Below are positions 43,350 to 53,057 of a stretch of DNA of 64,000 bases, in pieces. The position numbers were made by a program, and so were the translations under genes. The notes beneath the pieces were generated by a model. That model saw only the letters and a program-made list of their open reading frames with translations. It had not been told where the DNA came from and did no database searches. Source of the stretch: an uncultured SAR86 cluster bacterium (GTDB taxonomy: Bacteria; Pseudomonadota; Gammaproteobacteria; Magnimaribacterales; D2472); NCBI GenBank assembly GCA_902557645.1, contig CACEAP010000001.1, positions 186,001 to 250,000 of the forward strand, written 5' to 3'. The stretch's first letter is position 1, and every line of letters begins with the position of its first letter.

Positions 43350-45977
43350 ATGGCTAAATCTCTTGTAATTGTTGAATCTCCAGCAAAAGCTAAGACTATA
43401 TCTAAATATTTAGGTTCTGAGTATATTGTTAAATCAAGCGTAGGCCATATTCGAGATTTACCAAAAGGTAAAACAAAAAGACCTCCAACAAGAAATGTTA
43501 TTCCAAAAGATATTTCTGCAGAAGAAAAAGCAATATTAAAAAAAATTAACAAAAGAAAGTCTGATGTAAAGCGTTGGGGTATAGATCCTGAAAATGGTTG
43601 GAAAGGTGTTTACGAAGTTATACCTGGTAAAGAAAAAGTAGTAAAAGAGCTCAGAGCTGCTGCCAAGAAAGTTGATCACGTCTATTTAGCTACTGACTTA
43701 GACAGAGAGGGTGAAGCTATAGCGTGGCATCTTAAAGAAGCCTTAGGACCAAACAAACATGAATTTTCTCGAGTACGTTTTAATCAAATTACAAAAAACT
43801 CAATTATAGAGTCCTTTGCTGATCCTAAAGAAATCGATATAGATTTAGTGAATGCGCAACAAGCAAGAAGATTTCTTGATCGGGTTGTTGGTTTTGAGTT
43901 ATCTCCACTTTTATGGGAAAAAATTGCTAGAAACTTATCAGCTGGTCGAGTCCAATCAGTTGCATTGAGACTGCTTGTTGAGAGAGAGCACCTTATCCAA
44001 GCTTTTATTCCTGAAGAATTCTGGGAAGTAAGCATGCTGCTTTTGAGCTCTTCTGATAAAAGTATTAGATTTGCTTTAAATAGAAAAAAATCTGATCCTC
44101 TTTTAAAGCAAGATGAGGCTAATAAGATCGAGGCTCTTATTAATAATTCATCTATGGAAATACATGAGGTTTTAAAAAAACCGGTAAAGGTAAAACCAAA
44201 AGCACCATTTATTACATCTACATTACAACAAGCAGCCAGTACAAAATTAAGTTTCAATGTCAAAAGAACAATGCGTGTTGCTCAAAAATTATATGAGGCA
44301 GGCTTAATCACCTATATGCGAACTGATGCACCAAGTTTGAGCAAAGAATCTATTCTTGATGCAAGAAATTTTATAAATGATAAATTAGGTGAGAAATATC
44401 TTACGAATGCACCAAGAATATATTCGAGTACTGAAAATGCTCAAGAAGCACATGAGGCCATTCGCCCAACCAATGCTTTTTTAACTGGTAATCAGCTACT
44501 CAATCATTCGGATGAAGAAACAAGATTATATGAACTTATATGGGATCAATATATCGCTTCACAAATGCCAGATGCAGAATACTTATCAACCTCAGTAAAA
44601 ATAAAGTTAGAAGATTACGTATTTACCGCACGAGGAAGGGAAATAGTCTTTGATGGGTACACTAAGATATCTGGAAATTCATCTAAAGACCCAGATGAGG
44701 CAATCTTACCCCCATTGTCTGAGGGTGATATTTTAAAGTTAGAGAATATTAATTTAGAACAAAAATACACTAAGCCTCCTGCAAGATTTTCTGAAGCAGC
44801 CTTAGTAAAAGAATTAGAAAAAAAAGGCATTGGAAGACCTTCAACTTATGCAGCAATTATTTCCACAATTCAAGATCGTGGTTATGTTGAAGTAGAAAAT
44901 AGAAGATTTTTTGTAAAAAAAATAGGACTTATTGTTGCAGATAGATTACTGGAAAGTTTCAGCGATATTATGGATTATGATTTCACTGCAAATTTTGAAA
45001 ATAAACTTGATAAGGTTGCTGAGGGCGAGCTTGAGTGGAAAGGTGTTTTAGATAGTTTTTATGAGGCTTTTAAGAAAGATCTAAATCAAGCTTTTGCTGA
45101 AGACGGTATGAGAAAAAATACTCCAACTCAAACTGAAATTGAATGCCCTAGTTGTGAATCTAACTATATGGTTATAAGAAATTCAGGTACGGGGGTTTTC
45201 CTTGGTTGTAATGGGTATAACAATCAAGGAGCTGAAAGGTGTAAAGGAACTTTAAATCTCATTTCAGGTGACGAGGCTATTAGTATTGATGATCAAGATG
45301 AAGCTTCTAATCTTATGATTAAAGAGCGTTGCCACTTATGCGGCACTAGCATGGATAATTATTTAATTGATGAAGGTCGTAAATTGCATATTTGTGGCCG
45401 TAATCCTGATTGTTCTGGATATAAAATTGAACAGGGAGCTTTTAAAATAAAAGGTTATGATGGCCCGGTCTTGGAATGTCATAAATGCGGTTCTGAAATG
45501 CAACTGAATACTGGAAAGTTTGGCAAATATTTTTTATGTTTAAACGATAATTGTGGTGCTACTAGAAACCTTCAAAGAAATGGAGAGCCGAAGCCAATCG
45601 TCATGGAACCAATACAAACTGAGATATCATGTGAAAAGTTTGAAGATCATTATTTATTACGCGATAGTATGAAAGGTTTATTTTTAGCTGCAAGTAAATA
45701 CCCTAAGAATAGAGAAACAAGAGCTCCAAAATTAGAAGAATTTATTTCAATTGTTACCGAAGATAATTTACTTGATGCATGTAGGTATCTTAAAGATCCT
45801 AAGAAGCACTTTTATTTATTATCTGGTCCGCTTAATGATGCTGATAAGAATCCATATGTTATAAGATATAACAAAGCTGAGGATATTCATTATCTTGCAT
45901 CTGAAAAAGATGGTAAAAAAACAAAGTGGACGGCTGTTTATGATGATAATGAATGGAGAGAGCAATTAAAGAAATAA
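43350..45977 (+). CDS. topA: DNA topoisomerase I
   Basis: An 875-residue type IA topoisomerase relaxing negative supercoils. The Toprim domain opens with LVIVESPAKAKTISKYLG and holds ATDLDREGEAIAWH; the active-site Tyr322 is in GLITYMRTD, and the ARFSEAALVKELEKKGIGRPSTYA block (read in parts) is typical. The C-terminus carries three zinc-ribbon repeats, opened by CPSC, CHLC and CHKC. Ribosome site AAAGGAAA; a possible promoter TTGCCA-N18-TATTTA lies upstream. The next gene starts inside its last 25 bases. Confidence 0.97.
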   Translation: MAKSLVIVESPAKAKTISKYLGSEYIVKSSVGHIRDLPKGKTKRPPTRNVIPKDISAEEKAILKKINKRKSDVKRWGIDPENGWKGVYEVIPGKEKVVKELRAAAKKVDHVYLATDLDREGEAIAWHLKEALGPNKHEFSRVRFNQITKNSIIESFADPKEIDIDLVNAQQARRFLDRVVGFELSPLLWEKIARNLSAGRVQSVALRLLVEREHLIQAFIPEEFWEVSMLLLSSSDKSIRFALNRKKSDPLLKQDEANKIEALINNSSMEIHEVLKKPVKVKPKAPFITSTLQQAASTKLSFNVKRTMRVAQKLYEAGLITYMRTDAPSLSKESILDARNFINDKLGEKYLTNAPRIYSSTENAQEAHEAIRPTNAFLTGNQLLNHSDEETRLYELIWDQYIASQMPDAEYLSTSVKIKLEDYVFTARGREIVFDGYTKISGNSSKDPDEAILPPLSEGDILKLENINLEQKYTKPPARFSEAALVKELEKKGIGRPSTYAAIISTIQDRGYVEVENRRFFVKKIGLIVADRLLESFSDIMDYDFTANFENKLDKVAEGELEWKGVLDSFYEAFKKDLNQAFAEDGMRKNTPTQTEIECPSCESNYMVIRNSGTGVFLGCNGYNNQGAERCKGTLNLISGDEAISIDDQDEASNLMIKERCHLCGTSMDNYLIDEGRKLHICGRNPDCSGYKIEQGAFKIKGYDGPVLECHKCGSEMQLNTGKFGKYFLCLNDNCGATRNLQRNGEPKPIVMEPIQTEISCEKFEDHYLLRDSMKGLFLAASKYPKNRETRAPKLEEFISIVTEDNLLDACRYLKDPKKHFYLLSGPLNDADKNPYVIRYNKAEDIHYLASEKDGKKTKWTAVYDDNEWREQLKK

Positions 45978-46399
45978 CTTCTTCAAAAGAACTTAGCAAT
46001 CTTTATCAAGATATTGCAAAACAATTACTTCAAGAAACCGCTCTTAAAAATCAAGAATATCTTTTTTTAGCAGCATTAGAAAAAAGCTTAATATTTCTTG
46101 CTGATGAAATTTATGAAAAATTTCCAGAACAGGATTCAATAGACATTACCAGTCTTTCACTAGCCGCTAAATGGAAACTATTAAGTAATAATAAAGTTAT
46201 TGAGAATCTAATTATTCAGGAAACTAATACAAATGGCGTTCTCGATCTAATTGATTTTTATCAATCTGCCTTATTACTGCCAAAGAACAACAATTTAATA
46301 TCATCAGATAACAATATAAGCTTGAAAAAATTAAATGAGTTACTAGATAAGTCTTATAGATGGTCAGACCTACTTCGCAAAACCTTAGATGAATGTTAA
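45953..46399 (+). CDS. Conserved helical protein downstream of topA (DUF6586-like)
   Basis: A 148-residue mainly helical, Leu-rich protein. Its position directly after topA and before the small gene preceding lexA equals that of the DUF6586 protein in Pseudomonas, and the LEKSLIFLADEI and DLIDFYQSALLLP segments suit that family, though the identity is weak by eye. No catalytic motif is visible. Its start lies within the topA 3' end, implying coupled translation. Function unknown. Confidence 0.6.
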   Translation: MERAIKEITSSKELSNLYQDIAKQLLQETALKNQEYLFLAALEKSLIFLADEIYEKFPEQDSIDITSLSLAAKWKLLSNNKVIENLIIQETNTNGVLDLIDFYQSALLLPKNNNLISSDNNISLKKLNELLDKSYRWSDLLRKTLDEC

Positions 46400-46421
46400 G
46401 CTGATCTAATTAGGAGAATAA

Positions 46422-46679
46422 ATGTCAAATTACTTAGAACTTGCTCAATTACCTGATGGAACTATCGTACTCAGAAGGTCGGACGATCATGATAATCCTA
46501 TTGTTAAAATAGAATTCTCAGGAGAGTCAAAAGATTTTCTACAAGGCCAAGAATTAAATGTTGCCAAAGAGATGATTAGAGCTGGAATTGAAAGTGTTAG
46601 TGGTAATGTAACTGACTTTGATGATTTTTTAGAATCTCAAAAAGGCAATTCAATAAAAAAGCCAGTAATTCTCCATTAA
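46422..46679 (+). CDS. Conserved small protein of the topA-lexA region (PA3009-like)
   Basis: An 85-residue acidic protein. The opening YLELAQLPDGTIVLRRSDD and VKIEFSGESKDFL, plus VAKEMIRAGIESV, resemble the Pseudomonas protein found at the same place between topA and sulA-lexA. AGGAG lies seven bases before the ATG. The two genes end in a 4-base overlap (TTAA) with lexA on the other strand. Function unknown. Confidence 0.75.
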   Translation: MSNYLELAQLPDGTIVLRRSDDHDNPIVKIEFSGESKDFLQGQELNVAKEMIRAGIESVSGNVTDFDDFLESQKGNSIKKPVILH

Positions 46680-47287
46680 TTTTCTCTTATAAGACCAATA
46701 CTTTTACCTTCAATAAAGATCTCAGTATTTCTTAGATCAACTTCAATATCATTAAAATCTTTGTTAGCTGGTTTTAGCTTAATAAGCTCTGGTGATTTAC
46801 GCTCAAAATATTTGACTGTTACCTCATCTTCAATTCTTGCAATAACTATATCTCCATTTTTAATATCTTGAGTTTTTTTCACAGCAATAAGGTCATCTTC
46901 CATAATTCCAGCATCTTTCATACTTAAACCCCTTACTCTTAAAAAGTAATCAAAATTACTGCCAAAAAAATTAGCTGGACAATTTACGGTTTTCTCAATA
47001 TTTTCACTAGCAAGAGTAGGCGAGCCTGCTGCCACTAAACCAATTATTGGAAATCCATTATCATGATCATTACCATGATTAACTAAAGATATACCCCTTG
47101 AGGCTCCACTTTCTATAGTTATATAACCTTTCTTTTCTAGAGCTCGCAGATGAGTTTCTGCTGAATTTGGCGATTTAAAGCCTAATTTCCTACAAATATC
47201 CGCTCTTGTTGGAGGAAATCCTGTTTTATTAATGTATTCTTGAATACAATCAAGTACTTTATTTTGTTGGATTGTTATTTCTTTCAT
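46676..47287 (-). CDS. lexA: LexA repressor
   Basis: A 203-residue SOS repressor. The winged HTH (about residues 1-65) has FPPTRADICRKLGFKSPNSAETHLRAL (read in parts), the self-cleavage bond is Ala87-Gly88 in LVAAGSP, and the Ser122 (GLSMKDAG) / Lys159 (TVKYFE) dyad is intact. An excellent SOS box lies 16 bases ahead of its start, so autoregulation is expected. sulA, often adjacent in Pseudomonas, is absent here. Confidence 0.97.
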   Translation of the reverse strand: MKEITIQQNKVLDCIQEYINKTGFPPTRADICRKLGFKSPNSAETHLRALEKKGYITIESGASRGISLVNHGNDHDNGFPIIGLVAAGSPTLASENIEKTVNCPANFFGSNFDYFLRVRGLSMKDAGIMEDDLIAVKKTQDIKNGDIVIARIEDEVTVKYFERKSPELIKLKPANKDFNDIEVDLRNTEIFIEGKSIGLIREN

Positions 47288-47302
47288 AATATTATTAAAT
47301 AG

Positions 47303-47322
47303 TACTGAATATTTATACAGTA
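47303..47322. promoter_or_regulatory. LexA-binding SOS box
   Basis: TACTGAATATTTATACAGTA matches the gammaproteobacterial consensus (TACTG...CAGTA, CTG-N10-CAG) at every outer position. It lies in the 72-base gap between lexA and the divergent 5'-nucleotidase gene. A possible plus-strand promoter (TATACT at 47335-47340) would have its -35 region within the box, so LexA may control both genes. Confidence 0.9.
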
Positions 47323-47359
47323 TATTATGTAAACTATACTTTTAGCAAATTTAATTTAA

Positions 47360-48262
47360 ATGAAAAAATCAAAGTTAATAATTGGAATATCCTCAAGAGC
47401 ATTATTTAATTTAGATGCTAGCCATGAAATTTATTTAAAAGATGGTCTAGATGCTTATCAAAAATATCAAATTGAAAATGAAGACAAGACTTTAGATCCA
47501 GGCGAAGCATTTCCTCTTGTTGAAAAAATATTAAATATTAATTCGCATTATCCTGATGGCGATAGGATTGAAGTAATACTTTTATCAAGAAATACATCTG
47601 ATACAGGTCTTAGAATTAGAAACTCAATTGAAGCACATAACCTTAATATTAGCAGAGCAGCTTTTTGCGGGGGAGAAAGTCCTCATAAGTATGTAAAAGA
47701 TTTTGGGGTCCACTTATTTTTATCAAGTAGTATTGAGGATGTAAAATTAGCCATTGATAGTCAAGTTGCTGCTGCAACAATAGTTTCTAAAAAATCTTCA
47801 CGAAAGAAAACTCAGGATGATTATCTCTTAAGAATCGCATTTGATGGTGATGCTGTAATTTTCTCAGATGAATCTGAGAGAATTTACCATGACAAGGGAC
47901 TTGAGGCTTTTATAGATAACGAGAAGAAGGCTACTAGCATTCTAAAAGCTGGTCCATTTAAAAACTTTATTGTTGAATTAAATAAAATACAAAGCGAGTT
48001 TAATATCAATGAATGTCCTATAAGAACTGCTTTGGTTACTGCAAGATCAGCTCCATCTGATAAGAGGGTGATTAAAACACTAAGAGAGTGGGGTGTAAGA
48101 ATAGATGAATCCCTATTTCTTGGCGGTATGTCTAAAAAGGAATTTTTAAAATCTTTTCAAGCTGATATATTCTTTGATGATCAAGAGAAGAATATAATTA
48201 ACTCAACTGAAGGAACAGCATCGGGGCATGTCCCTTACGGCATTAAGAATATAAAAGGTTAA
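47360..48262 (+). CDS. 5'-nucleotidase (PF06189 family)
   Basis: A 300-residue cytosolic nucleotidase. GISSRALFNLDASHEIY, LLSRNTSDTGLRI, CGGESPHKYVKDFGVHLFLSS and RIAFDGDAVIFSDESERIYHD are family hallmarks; the FDGDAVIFSDE segment holds the catalytic Asp pair of the HAD-like fold. It would dephosphorylate nucleoside monophosphates. It is divergent from lexA and two bases ahead of thrH, so the thrH-queH genes may share its possible LexA control. Confidence 0.87.
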   Translation: MKKSKLIIGISSRALFNLDASHEIYLKDGLDAYQKYQIENEDKTLDPGEAFPLVEKILNINSHYPDGDRIEVILLSRNTSDTGLRIRNSIEAHNLNISRAAFCGGESPHKYVKDFGVHLFLSSSIEDVKLAIDSQVAAATIVSKKSSRKKTQDDYLLRIAFDGDAVIFSDESERIYHDKGLEAFIDNEKKATSILKAGPFKNFIVELNKIQSEFNINECPIRTALVTARSAPSDKRVIKTLREWGVRIDESLFLGGMSKKEFLKSFQADIFFDDQEKNIINSTEGTASGHVPYGIKNIKG

Positions 48263-48263
48263 T

Positions 48264-48875
48264 ATGGAAATAGTTTGTTTAGATATGGAAGGAACTTTAA
48301 CACCAGAAATCTGGGAACAGGTTGCATCTAATACTGGAATAGAAAGCCTTAATAAAACCACAAGAGATATACCCAACTATAGTGAGCTCATGGATTATCG
48401 ATTAGATATTATGGATGAACATAAAATTACATTAGCTGATATACAAGAAGCTGTTGATCAATTAGAGTTGTTACCAGGCGCACTAGATTTTTTAAATAAC
48501 GTAAGGAAGAATTTTCAAATAGTTATTCTGTCAGATACTTTCCATGAATTTGCCAGCCCATTAATGAAAAAGTTAGGTTATCCCTTATTGCTTTGTCATA
48601 GTTTGACTGTAAGTAAGGATAATCGTGTTCTTGATTATCACTTAAGAAACAAGGAAGCTAAAAAACAGGCTATTAAAGGTTTTCAAGCTATGGGTTATAG
48701 GTGTTTTGCTGCTGGAGATTCTTATAATGATATACAAATGTTTGAAGTCGCAGAAAAAGGATTTTTTATTAATGCTCCAAGCAAAATATCTAATTCATAT
48801 CCAGAAATAACAGCATTCGATAATTACAATGATTTAGAAAATGCCTTTAAAGAGCATTCTATATTTACATCATGA
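48264..48875 (+). CDS. thrH: Phosphoserine/homoserine phosphotransferase ThrH
   Basis: A 203-residue HAD-family enzyme. It aligns along its length with Pseudomonas ThrH as remembered: [16 protein letters not shown] (the nucleophile Asp7), [37 protein letters not shown] and [11 protein letters not shown]. ThrH dephosphorylates phosphoserine and can pass the phosphate to homoserine, linking serine and threonine synthesis. Two-base gap upstream, 4-base overlap with queH. Confidence 0.93.
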   Translation: MEIVCLDMEGTLTPEIWEQVASNTGIESLNKTTRDIPNYSELMDYRLDIMDEHKITLADIQEAVDQLELLPGALDFLNNVRKNFQIVILSDTFHEFASPLMKKLGYPLLLCHSLTVSKDNRVLDYHLRNKEAKKQAIKGFQAMGYRCFAAGDSYNDIQMFEVAEKGFFINAPSKISNSYPEITAFDNYNDLENAFKEHSIFTS

Positions 48876-49537
48876 GTGAACATTTAAAATTAAAGAATTA
48901 TAAGAGGCCTAAATTAGAGCTTCCAATTAAGAATAAATCTAAACTGCTTTTGCATAGTTGCTGCGCTCCATGTGCAGGTGAAGTTATGGAGGCAGTTGCT
49001 GCATCAGATATAGATACAACGGTATATTTTTATAATCCAAATATTCATCCAGTAGCTGAATATGAGCTTAGGAAAGATGAAAATAAAAGGTTTTGCGATA
49101 AGCTAGGTTTTGAGTTTATTGATGCTGATTATGATAAAGATAATTGGTTTGAAAGAGTTAAAGGTCTTGAAAATGAACCTGAGCGAGGAAAAAGATGCAC
49201 TGAATGTTTTGATATGCGATTTGAAAGATCTGCTTTGTATGCTCATGAAAATGATTTTGCTGTCTATGCAACCACCTTGGGAATATCTAGATGGAAGGAT
49301 ATGGACCAGATTAATGCTTCTGGAGATAAGGCTGCTAATAGATATGATGATATTACTTACTGGGATTTTAACTGGAGAAAGCAAGGAGGCGCTTCAAGAA
49401 TGATTGAAATTTCAAAAGAAGAAAATTTTTATCAACAAGAATATTGTGGATGTGTTTACAGTTTAAGAGATACCAATAAATGGCGTCAGCAAAATAATAA
49501 AGATAGAATTATTCGCGGCGTTAAATTTTATTCTTAA
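48872..49537 (+). CDS. queH: Epoxyqueuosine reductase QueH
   Basis: A 221-residue iron-sulfur protein that completes queuosine in tRNA, replacing QueG. The family's cysteines are visible: [11 protein letters not shown] (residues ~27-37), [11 protein letters not shown] (~109-119) and the late [10 protein letters not shown] (~190). [16 protein letters not shown] and [15 protein letters not shown] are also QueH motifs. Co-occurrence with tadA in the window concerns a different tRNA modification. Start overlaps thrH (ATGA). Confidence 0.93.
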   Translation: MSEHLKLKNYKRPKLELPIKNKSKLLLHSCCAPCAGEVMEAVAASDIDTTVYFYNPNIHPVAEYELRKDENKRFCDKLGFEFIDADYDKDNWFERVKGLENEPERGKRCTECFDMRFERSALYAHENDFAVYATTLGISRWKDMDQINASGDKAANRYDDITYWDFNWRKQGGASRMIEISKEENFYQQEYCGCVYSLRDTNKWRQQNNKDRIIRGVKFYS

Positions 49538-49544
49538 GATATAT

Positions 49545-49574
49545 TTGGGAAAGCGTATAGGCATCTTGTACAAT
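49545..49574 (+). promoter_or_regulatory. Candidate promoter of the prp genes
   Basis: TTGGGA (49545-49550) and TACAAT (49569-49574) are spaced by 18 bases. Transcription would begin near 49581, leaving a leader of about seven bases before prpB. No operator-like repeat or prpR gene is adjacent. Confidence 0.5.
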
Positions 49575-49587
49575 AGCGCTACTTTTT

Positions 49588-50466
49588 ATGACCGCTGGAA
49601 AAAAATTTAGACAAGCTATTAAGGATAATAATCCTCTTATGATTGTGGGCACTATAAATGCCTATTCAGCTATTCTTGCTGAAAAACAAAATCATAAAGC
49701 AATTTATTTATCTGGTGGAGGAGTAGCAGCAGCATCTTATGGAGTTCCAGATCTTGGAATAACTACAATGGATGATGTGCTTATTGATGCAAAAAGAATC
49801 ACTGCTGCCAGCTCATTGCCACTACTTGTAGATATTGATACTGGTTGGGGCGGCGCTTTTAATATTGCACGTACTATTAAAGAAATGACAAAAGCAGGTG
49901 TTGCAGCTGTGCATATGGAAGACCAAGTTTCACAAAAAAGATGTGGTCATAGACCAAACAAGAGCTTAGTTTCAGCCAATGAAATGACTGATAGAATTAA
50001 AGCTGCAGTTGATGCAAGAGAGGATGATTCCTTCTTTATTATGGCTCGTACAGATGCTTTTGCTTCAGAGGGGATGCAAGCTGCTATCGATAGATCTTCT
50101 TCATATCTTGAAGCTGGTGCTGATGGTATTTTTCTTGAAGCAGTAACAAATATAGAGGACTATAAGGTTTTTAGTTCCCAACTAGATACACTTTTATTAG
50201 CAAATATCACCGAGTTTGGGAAAACTCCTTTATTTACAAATAAAGAACTTGCTGCAGCAGGAGTAGATATAAGTTTATATCCCTTATCTGCATTTAGAGC
50301 TATGAGTATGGCTGCTGAAAAAGTCTATGAAAGTCTTTTAAAAGAAGGGACTCAGAAGGATGTTTTAGATATAATGCAAACGCGCGAAGAATTATATGAG
50401 CGTCTCAATTACCACGAGTTCGAACAAAAATTAGATGAATTATTTTCTGAAGAAGGGGAAAAGTAA
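49588..50466 (+). CDS. prpB: 2-Methylisocitrate lyase
   Basis: A 292-residue TIM-barrel enzyme of the isocitrate lyase superfamily that splits 2-methylisocitrate into pyruvate and succinate, the last step of the propionyl-CoA methylcitrate cycle. The active site KRCGHRPNK (Cys119), VDIDTGWGG and VAAVHMEDQ are the PrpB signature; [11 protein letters not shown] follows. Length is normal. First gene of the prpBCD set. Confidence 0.95.
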   Translation: MTAGKKFRQAIKDNNPLMIVGTINAYSAILAEKQNHKAIYLSGGGVAAASYGVPDLGITTMDDVLIDAKRITAASSLPLLVDIDTGWGGAFNIARTIKEMTKAGVAAVHMEDQVSQKRCGHRPNKSLVSANEMTDRIKAAVDAREDDSFFIMARTDAFASEGMQAAIDRSSSYLEAGADGIFLEAVTNIEDYKVFSSQLDTLLLANITEFGKTPLFTNKELAAAGVDISLYPLSAFRAMSMAAEKVYESLLKEGTQKDVLDIMQTREELYERLNYHEFEQKLDELFSEEGEK

Positions 50467-51587
50467 TGGTTAAAAAATTAGAAGGTGCTGGTCTTAGAGG
50501 TCAGGTTGCAGGTGAGACTTCACTATCAACTGTTGGGCAAATAGAAGGCCTGGCATATAGAGGACATAAGATTGAAACCCTTGCTGAAAAAGCTACATTT
50601 GAAGAGGTAGCATACTTACTTTTATATAATAAATTACCAAATCAAGTAGAACTTGATGGCTATAAGGCTTTATTAAAAGGCCAAAGAGATTTACCGCAAG
50701 CATTAAAAGATGTCCTTCAAAAAATACCTGCTAGCGCACATCCAATGGATGTTATGCGAACAGGAACATCAATGCTAGGCAATCTTGAGCCAGAGGGTGA
50801 TTTTGAAAATCAACTTAATGCAATCAACAGAATGATAGCAACTATGCCTTCAATAGTTACCTATTGGTATAAGTTTTCTCATGATGGTGAGGATATAGAT
50901 TTAGTCAATGATGAGGATTCAATGGCTGGACATTTTTTACATGTTTTGCATGGCAAAACTCCTTCTGATCTTCACAGAAGAGTTATGGATGTGTCTTTAG
51001 TTTTATATGCTGAACATGAATTTAATGCTTCAACTTTTACTGGCAGAGTCTGTGCATCAACTATGTCAGATATTCATTCATGTGTTGTCGCTGCAATTGG
51101 ATCACTTCGTGGGCCTTTACATGGTGGCGCTAATGAAAAGGCTATGGAGCTTATTGAAAACTGGACTTCAAGAGAAGAAGCTAAAACTAATATTCTTTCA
51201 ATGTTAGCAAATAAAGAAAAAATTATGGGCTTTGGTCATGCTGTATATTCAATTCGTGATCCGCGTAATGCTGTTATTAAAGAATATGCAAAAGAGTTAT
51301 CTTTATTGCATGAAAATGATGATTTATATCAAGTTGCAGAGGAAGTAGAGCAAGTTATGGCTGATGAAAAGAAAATGTTTGCTAATGCAGACTTCTTCCA
51401 TGCTCCTGCATATTTTTATATGGGCATCCCAACTAAACTCTTTACTCCTATTTTTGTAATGTCACGTGTTTCTGGATGGACGGCACATTGTATGGAACAA
51501 AGAGCTAATAATAGAATTATTAGACCAAGTGCAGATTACATTGGGGTTGAAAGTTCTGAATGGGTTGATATTGCAGATAGGTCTTAA
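50466..51587 (+). CDS. prpC: 2-Methylcitrate synthase
   Basis: A 373-residue citrate synthase-fold enzyme condensing propionyl-CoA with oxaloacetate. GLRGQVAGETSLSTVG is the PrpC-type opening; the catalytic His residues are in GSLRGPLHGGANE and MGFGHAVYS, and the Asp lies in FFHAPAYFYMGIP-adjacent sequence (NADFF). Between prpB (one-base overlap) and prpD its identity as methylcitrate rather than citrate synthase is well supported. Confidence 0.95.
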   Translation: MVKKLEGAGLRGQVAGETSLSTVGQIEGLAYRGHKIETLAEKATFEEVAYLLLYNKLPNQVELDGYKALLKGQRDLPQALKDVLQKIPASAHPMDVMRTGTSMLGNLEPEGDFENQLNAINRMIATMPSIVTYWYKFSHDGEDIDLVNDEDSMAGHFLHVLHGKTPSDLHRRVMDVSLVLYAEHEFNASTFTGRVCASTMSDIHSCVVAAIGSLRGPLHGGANEKAMELIENWTSREEAKTNILSMLANKEKIMGFGHAVYSIRDPRNAVIKEYAKELSLLHENDDLYQVAEEVEQVMADEKKMFANADFFHAPAYFYMGIPTKLFTPIFVMSRVSGWTAHCMEQRANNRIIRPSADYIGVESSEWVDIADRS

Positions 51588-51590
51588 ACT

Positions 51591-53051
51591 ATGTCATCAA
51601 ATGTCGATTTAAATGTCAGGCCTGGCTATGATGCTGTTATCTCAGAAATAGCCAATTATGTTACTAATTTTGAAATAGAATCTGAGCTTGCGCTCGATAC
51701 CGCAAGAAATTGTCTTATAGATACAATTGGTTGCGGTCTTTTAGCTTTAAAATTTCCAGCTTGCACTAAAATGCTGGGTCCGGTAGTTGAGGATACATCT
51801 GTGCCTTATGGGGTAAGAGTTCCAGGAACTAACTTTAAGCTTGATCCAGTTAAAGGCGCATTTGATATTGGCTGTATCATAAGATGGCTTGATTATAATG
51901 ATACTTGGCTTGCTGCTGAGTGGGGACATCCTTCTGATAATCTTGGCGCTATCTTAGCTGTTACAGACTTTATTTCTCAACAAAACATAGCAGAAGGCAA
52001 AGCGCCTTTAACTATGAGACATGTTCTTGAGTCGATGATTATGGCTCATGAGATTCAAGGGATTCTTGCTTTAAAGAATAGTTTTAATAAGGTTGGGTTA
52101 GATCATGTAGTTTTAGTAAAAGTTGCCTCTACAGCAGTTGTTACCAAATTAATGGGTGGTACTAGAGATCAGATTATGGATGCTGTGAGTCAAGCATGGG
52201 TTGATGGCCAAAGTCTTAGAACCTACCGACATGCACCTAATGCTGGCTCAAGAAAAAGTTGGGCTGCAGGTGATGCGACTAGCAGAGCAGTGCGCTTGGC
52301 TATGATTACATTATCTGGTGAAATGGGTTATCCGGGAGTTTTATCAGCTCCAGTATGGGGTTTTGAAGATGTATCTTTTGATGGCGAACAATTATCTTTA
52401 CCACAAGAATTTGCAACTTATGTGATGGAAAATGTGCTGTTTAAAATAAGTTTTCCAGCAGAATTTCATGCACAAACTGCAGTAGAAGCTGCAGTAACTT
52501 TACATCCACAAATTAAAGATAAATTAGATGATATTAAAGCTATTGAGATAACTACTCATGAATCAGCAATTAGAATCATTTCTAAAGTTGGTGAATTAAA
52601 TAACCCTGCAGACAGAGATCACTGTTTGCAGTATATGGTTGCAATTGGACTATTAAAAGGAGATTTAGTTGCTGAAGATTATGAGGATGATGTTGCAGCT
52701 GATCCAAGGGTTGATGAACTTAGAGAGAAAATGATTATTAATGAAGATAAAAGATACTCAAGTGAATACCATGAAGCTGATAAACGCTCTATAGCTAATA
52801 AAATTCAGATCCATTTCAATGACGGTTCAGCAACTGAAGCTATTGAAGTTGAATATCCAATTGGTCATAAACGTAGAAGAGCAGAAGGCATCCCAGTGCT
52901 TGAACAAAAATTTATGAAGAATCTCCAAATTACTTATGATGATCAAAAATGTGATGAAATCTATAAACTTTGCACTGATCAGCAGAAGCTAGAAGAAACT
53001 AGTGTAACGAATTTTCAAGAACTTTTTACTTTAAAAACAAATAATTTTTAA
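51591..53051 (+). CDS. prpD: 2-Methylcitrate dehydratase PrpD
   Basis: A 486-residue MmgE/PrpD-family dehydratase that turns 2-methylcitrate into 2-methylaconitate. The segments DTARNCLIDTIGCGLLAL, IIRWLDYNDTWLAAEWGHPSDNLGA (read in parts), RTYRHAPNAGSRKSWAAGDA and SFPAEFHAQTAVEAA are PrpD features. It starts three bases after prpC. An aconitase to finish the cycle (AcnB, or AcnD with PrpF) is not in the window. Confidence 0.95.
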   Translation: MSSNVDLNVRPGYDAVISEIANYVTNFEIESELALDTARNCLIDTIGCGLLALKFPACTKMLGPVVEDTSVPYGVRVPGTNFKLDPVKGAFDIGCIIRWLDYNDTWLAAEWGHPSDNLGAILAVTDFISQQNIAEGKAPLTMRHVLESMIMAHEIQGILALKNSFNKVGLDHVVLVKVASTAVVTKLMGGTRDQIMDAVSQAWVDGQSLRTYRHAPNAGSRKSWAAGDATSRAVRLAMITLSGEMGYPGVLSAPVWGFEDVSFDGEQLSLPQEFATYVMENVLFKISFPAEFHAQTAVEAAVTLHPQIKDKLDDIKAIEITTHESAIRIISKVGELNNPADRDHCLQYMVAIGLLKGDLVAEDYEDDVAADPRVDELREKMIINEDKRYSSEYHEADKRSIANKIQIHFNDGSATEAIEVEYPIGHKRRRAEGIPVLEQKFMKNLQITYDDQKCDEIYKLCTDQQKLEETSVTNFQELFTLKTNNF

Positions 53052-53057
53052 TTACAT

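Noticed and set aside
43784-44263. 159-residue open frame on the minus strand inside topA
   Set aside because: It is antisense to the conserved topoisomerase core and shows no motif or ribosome site.
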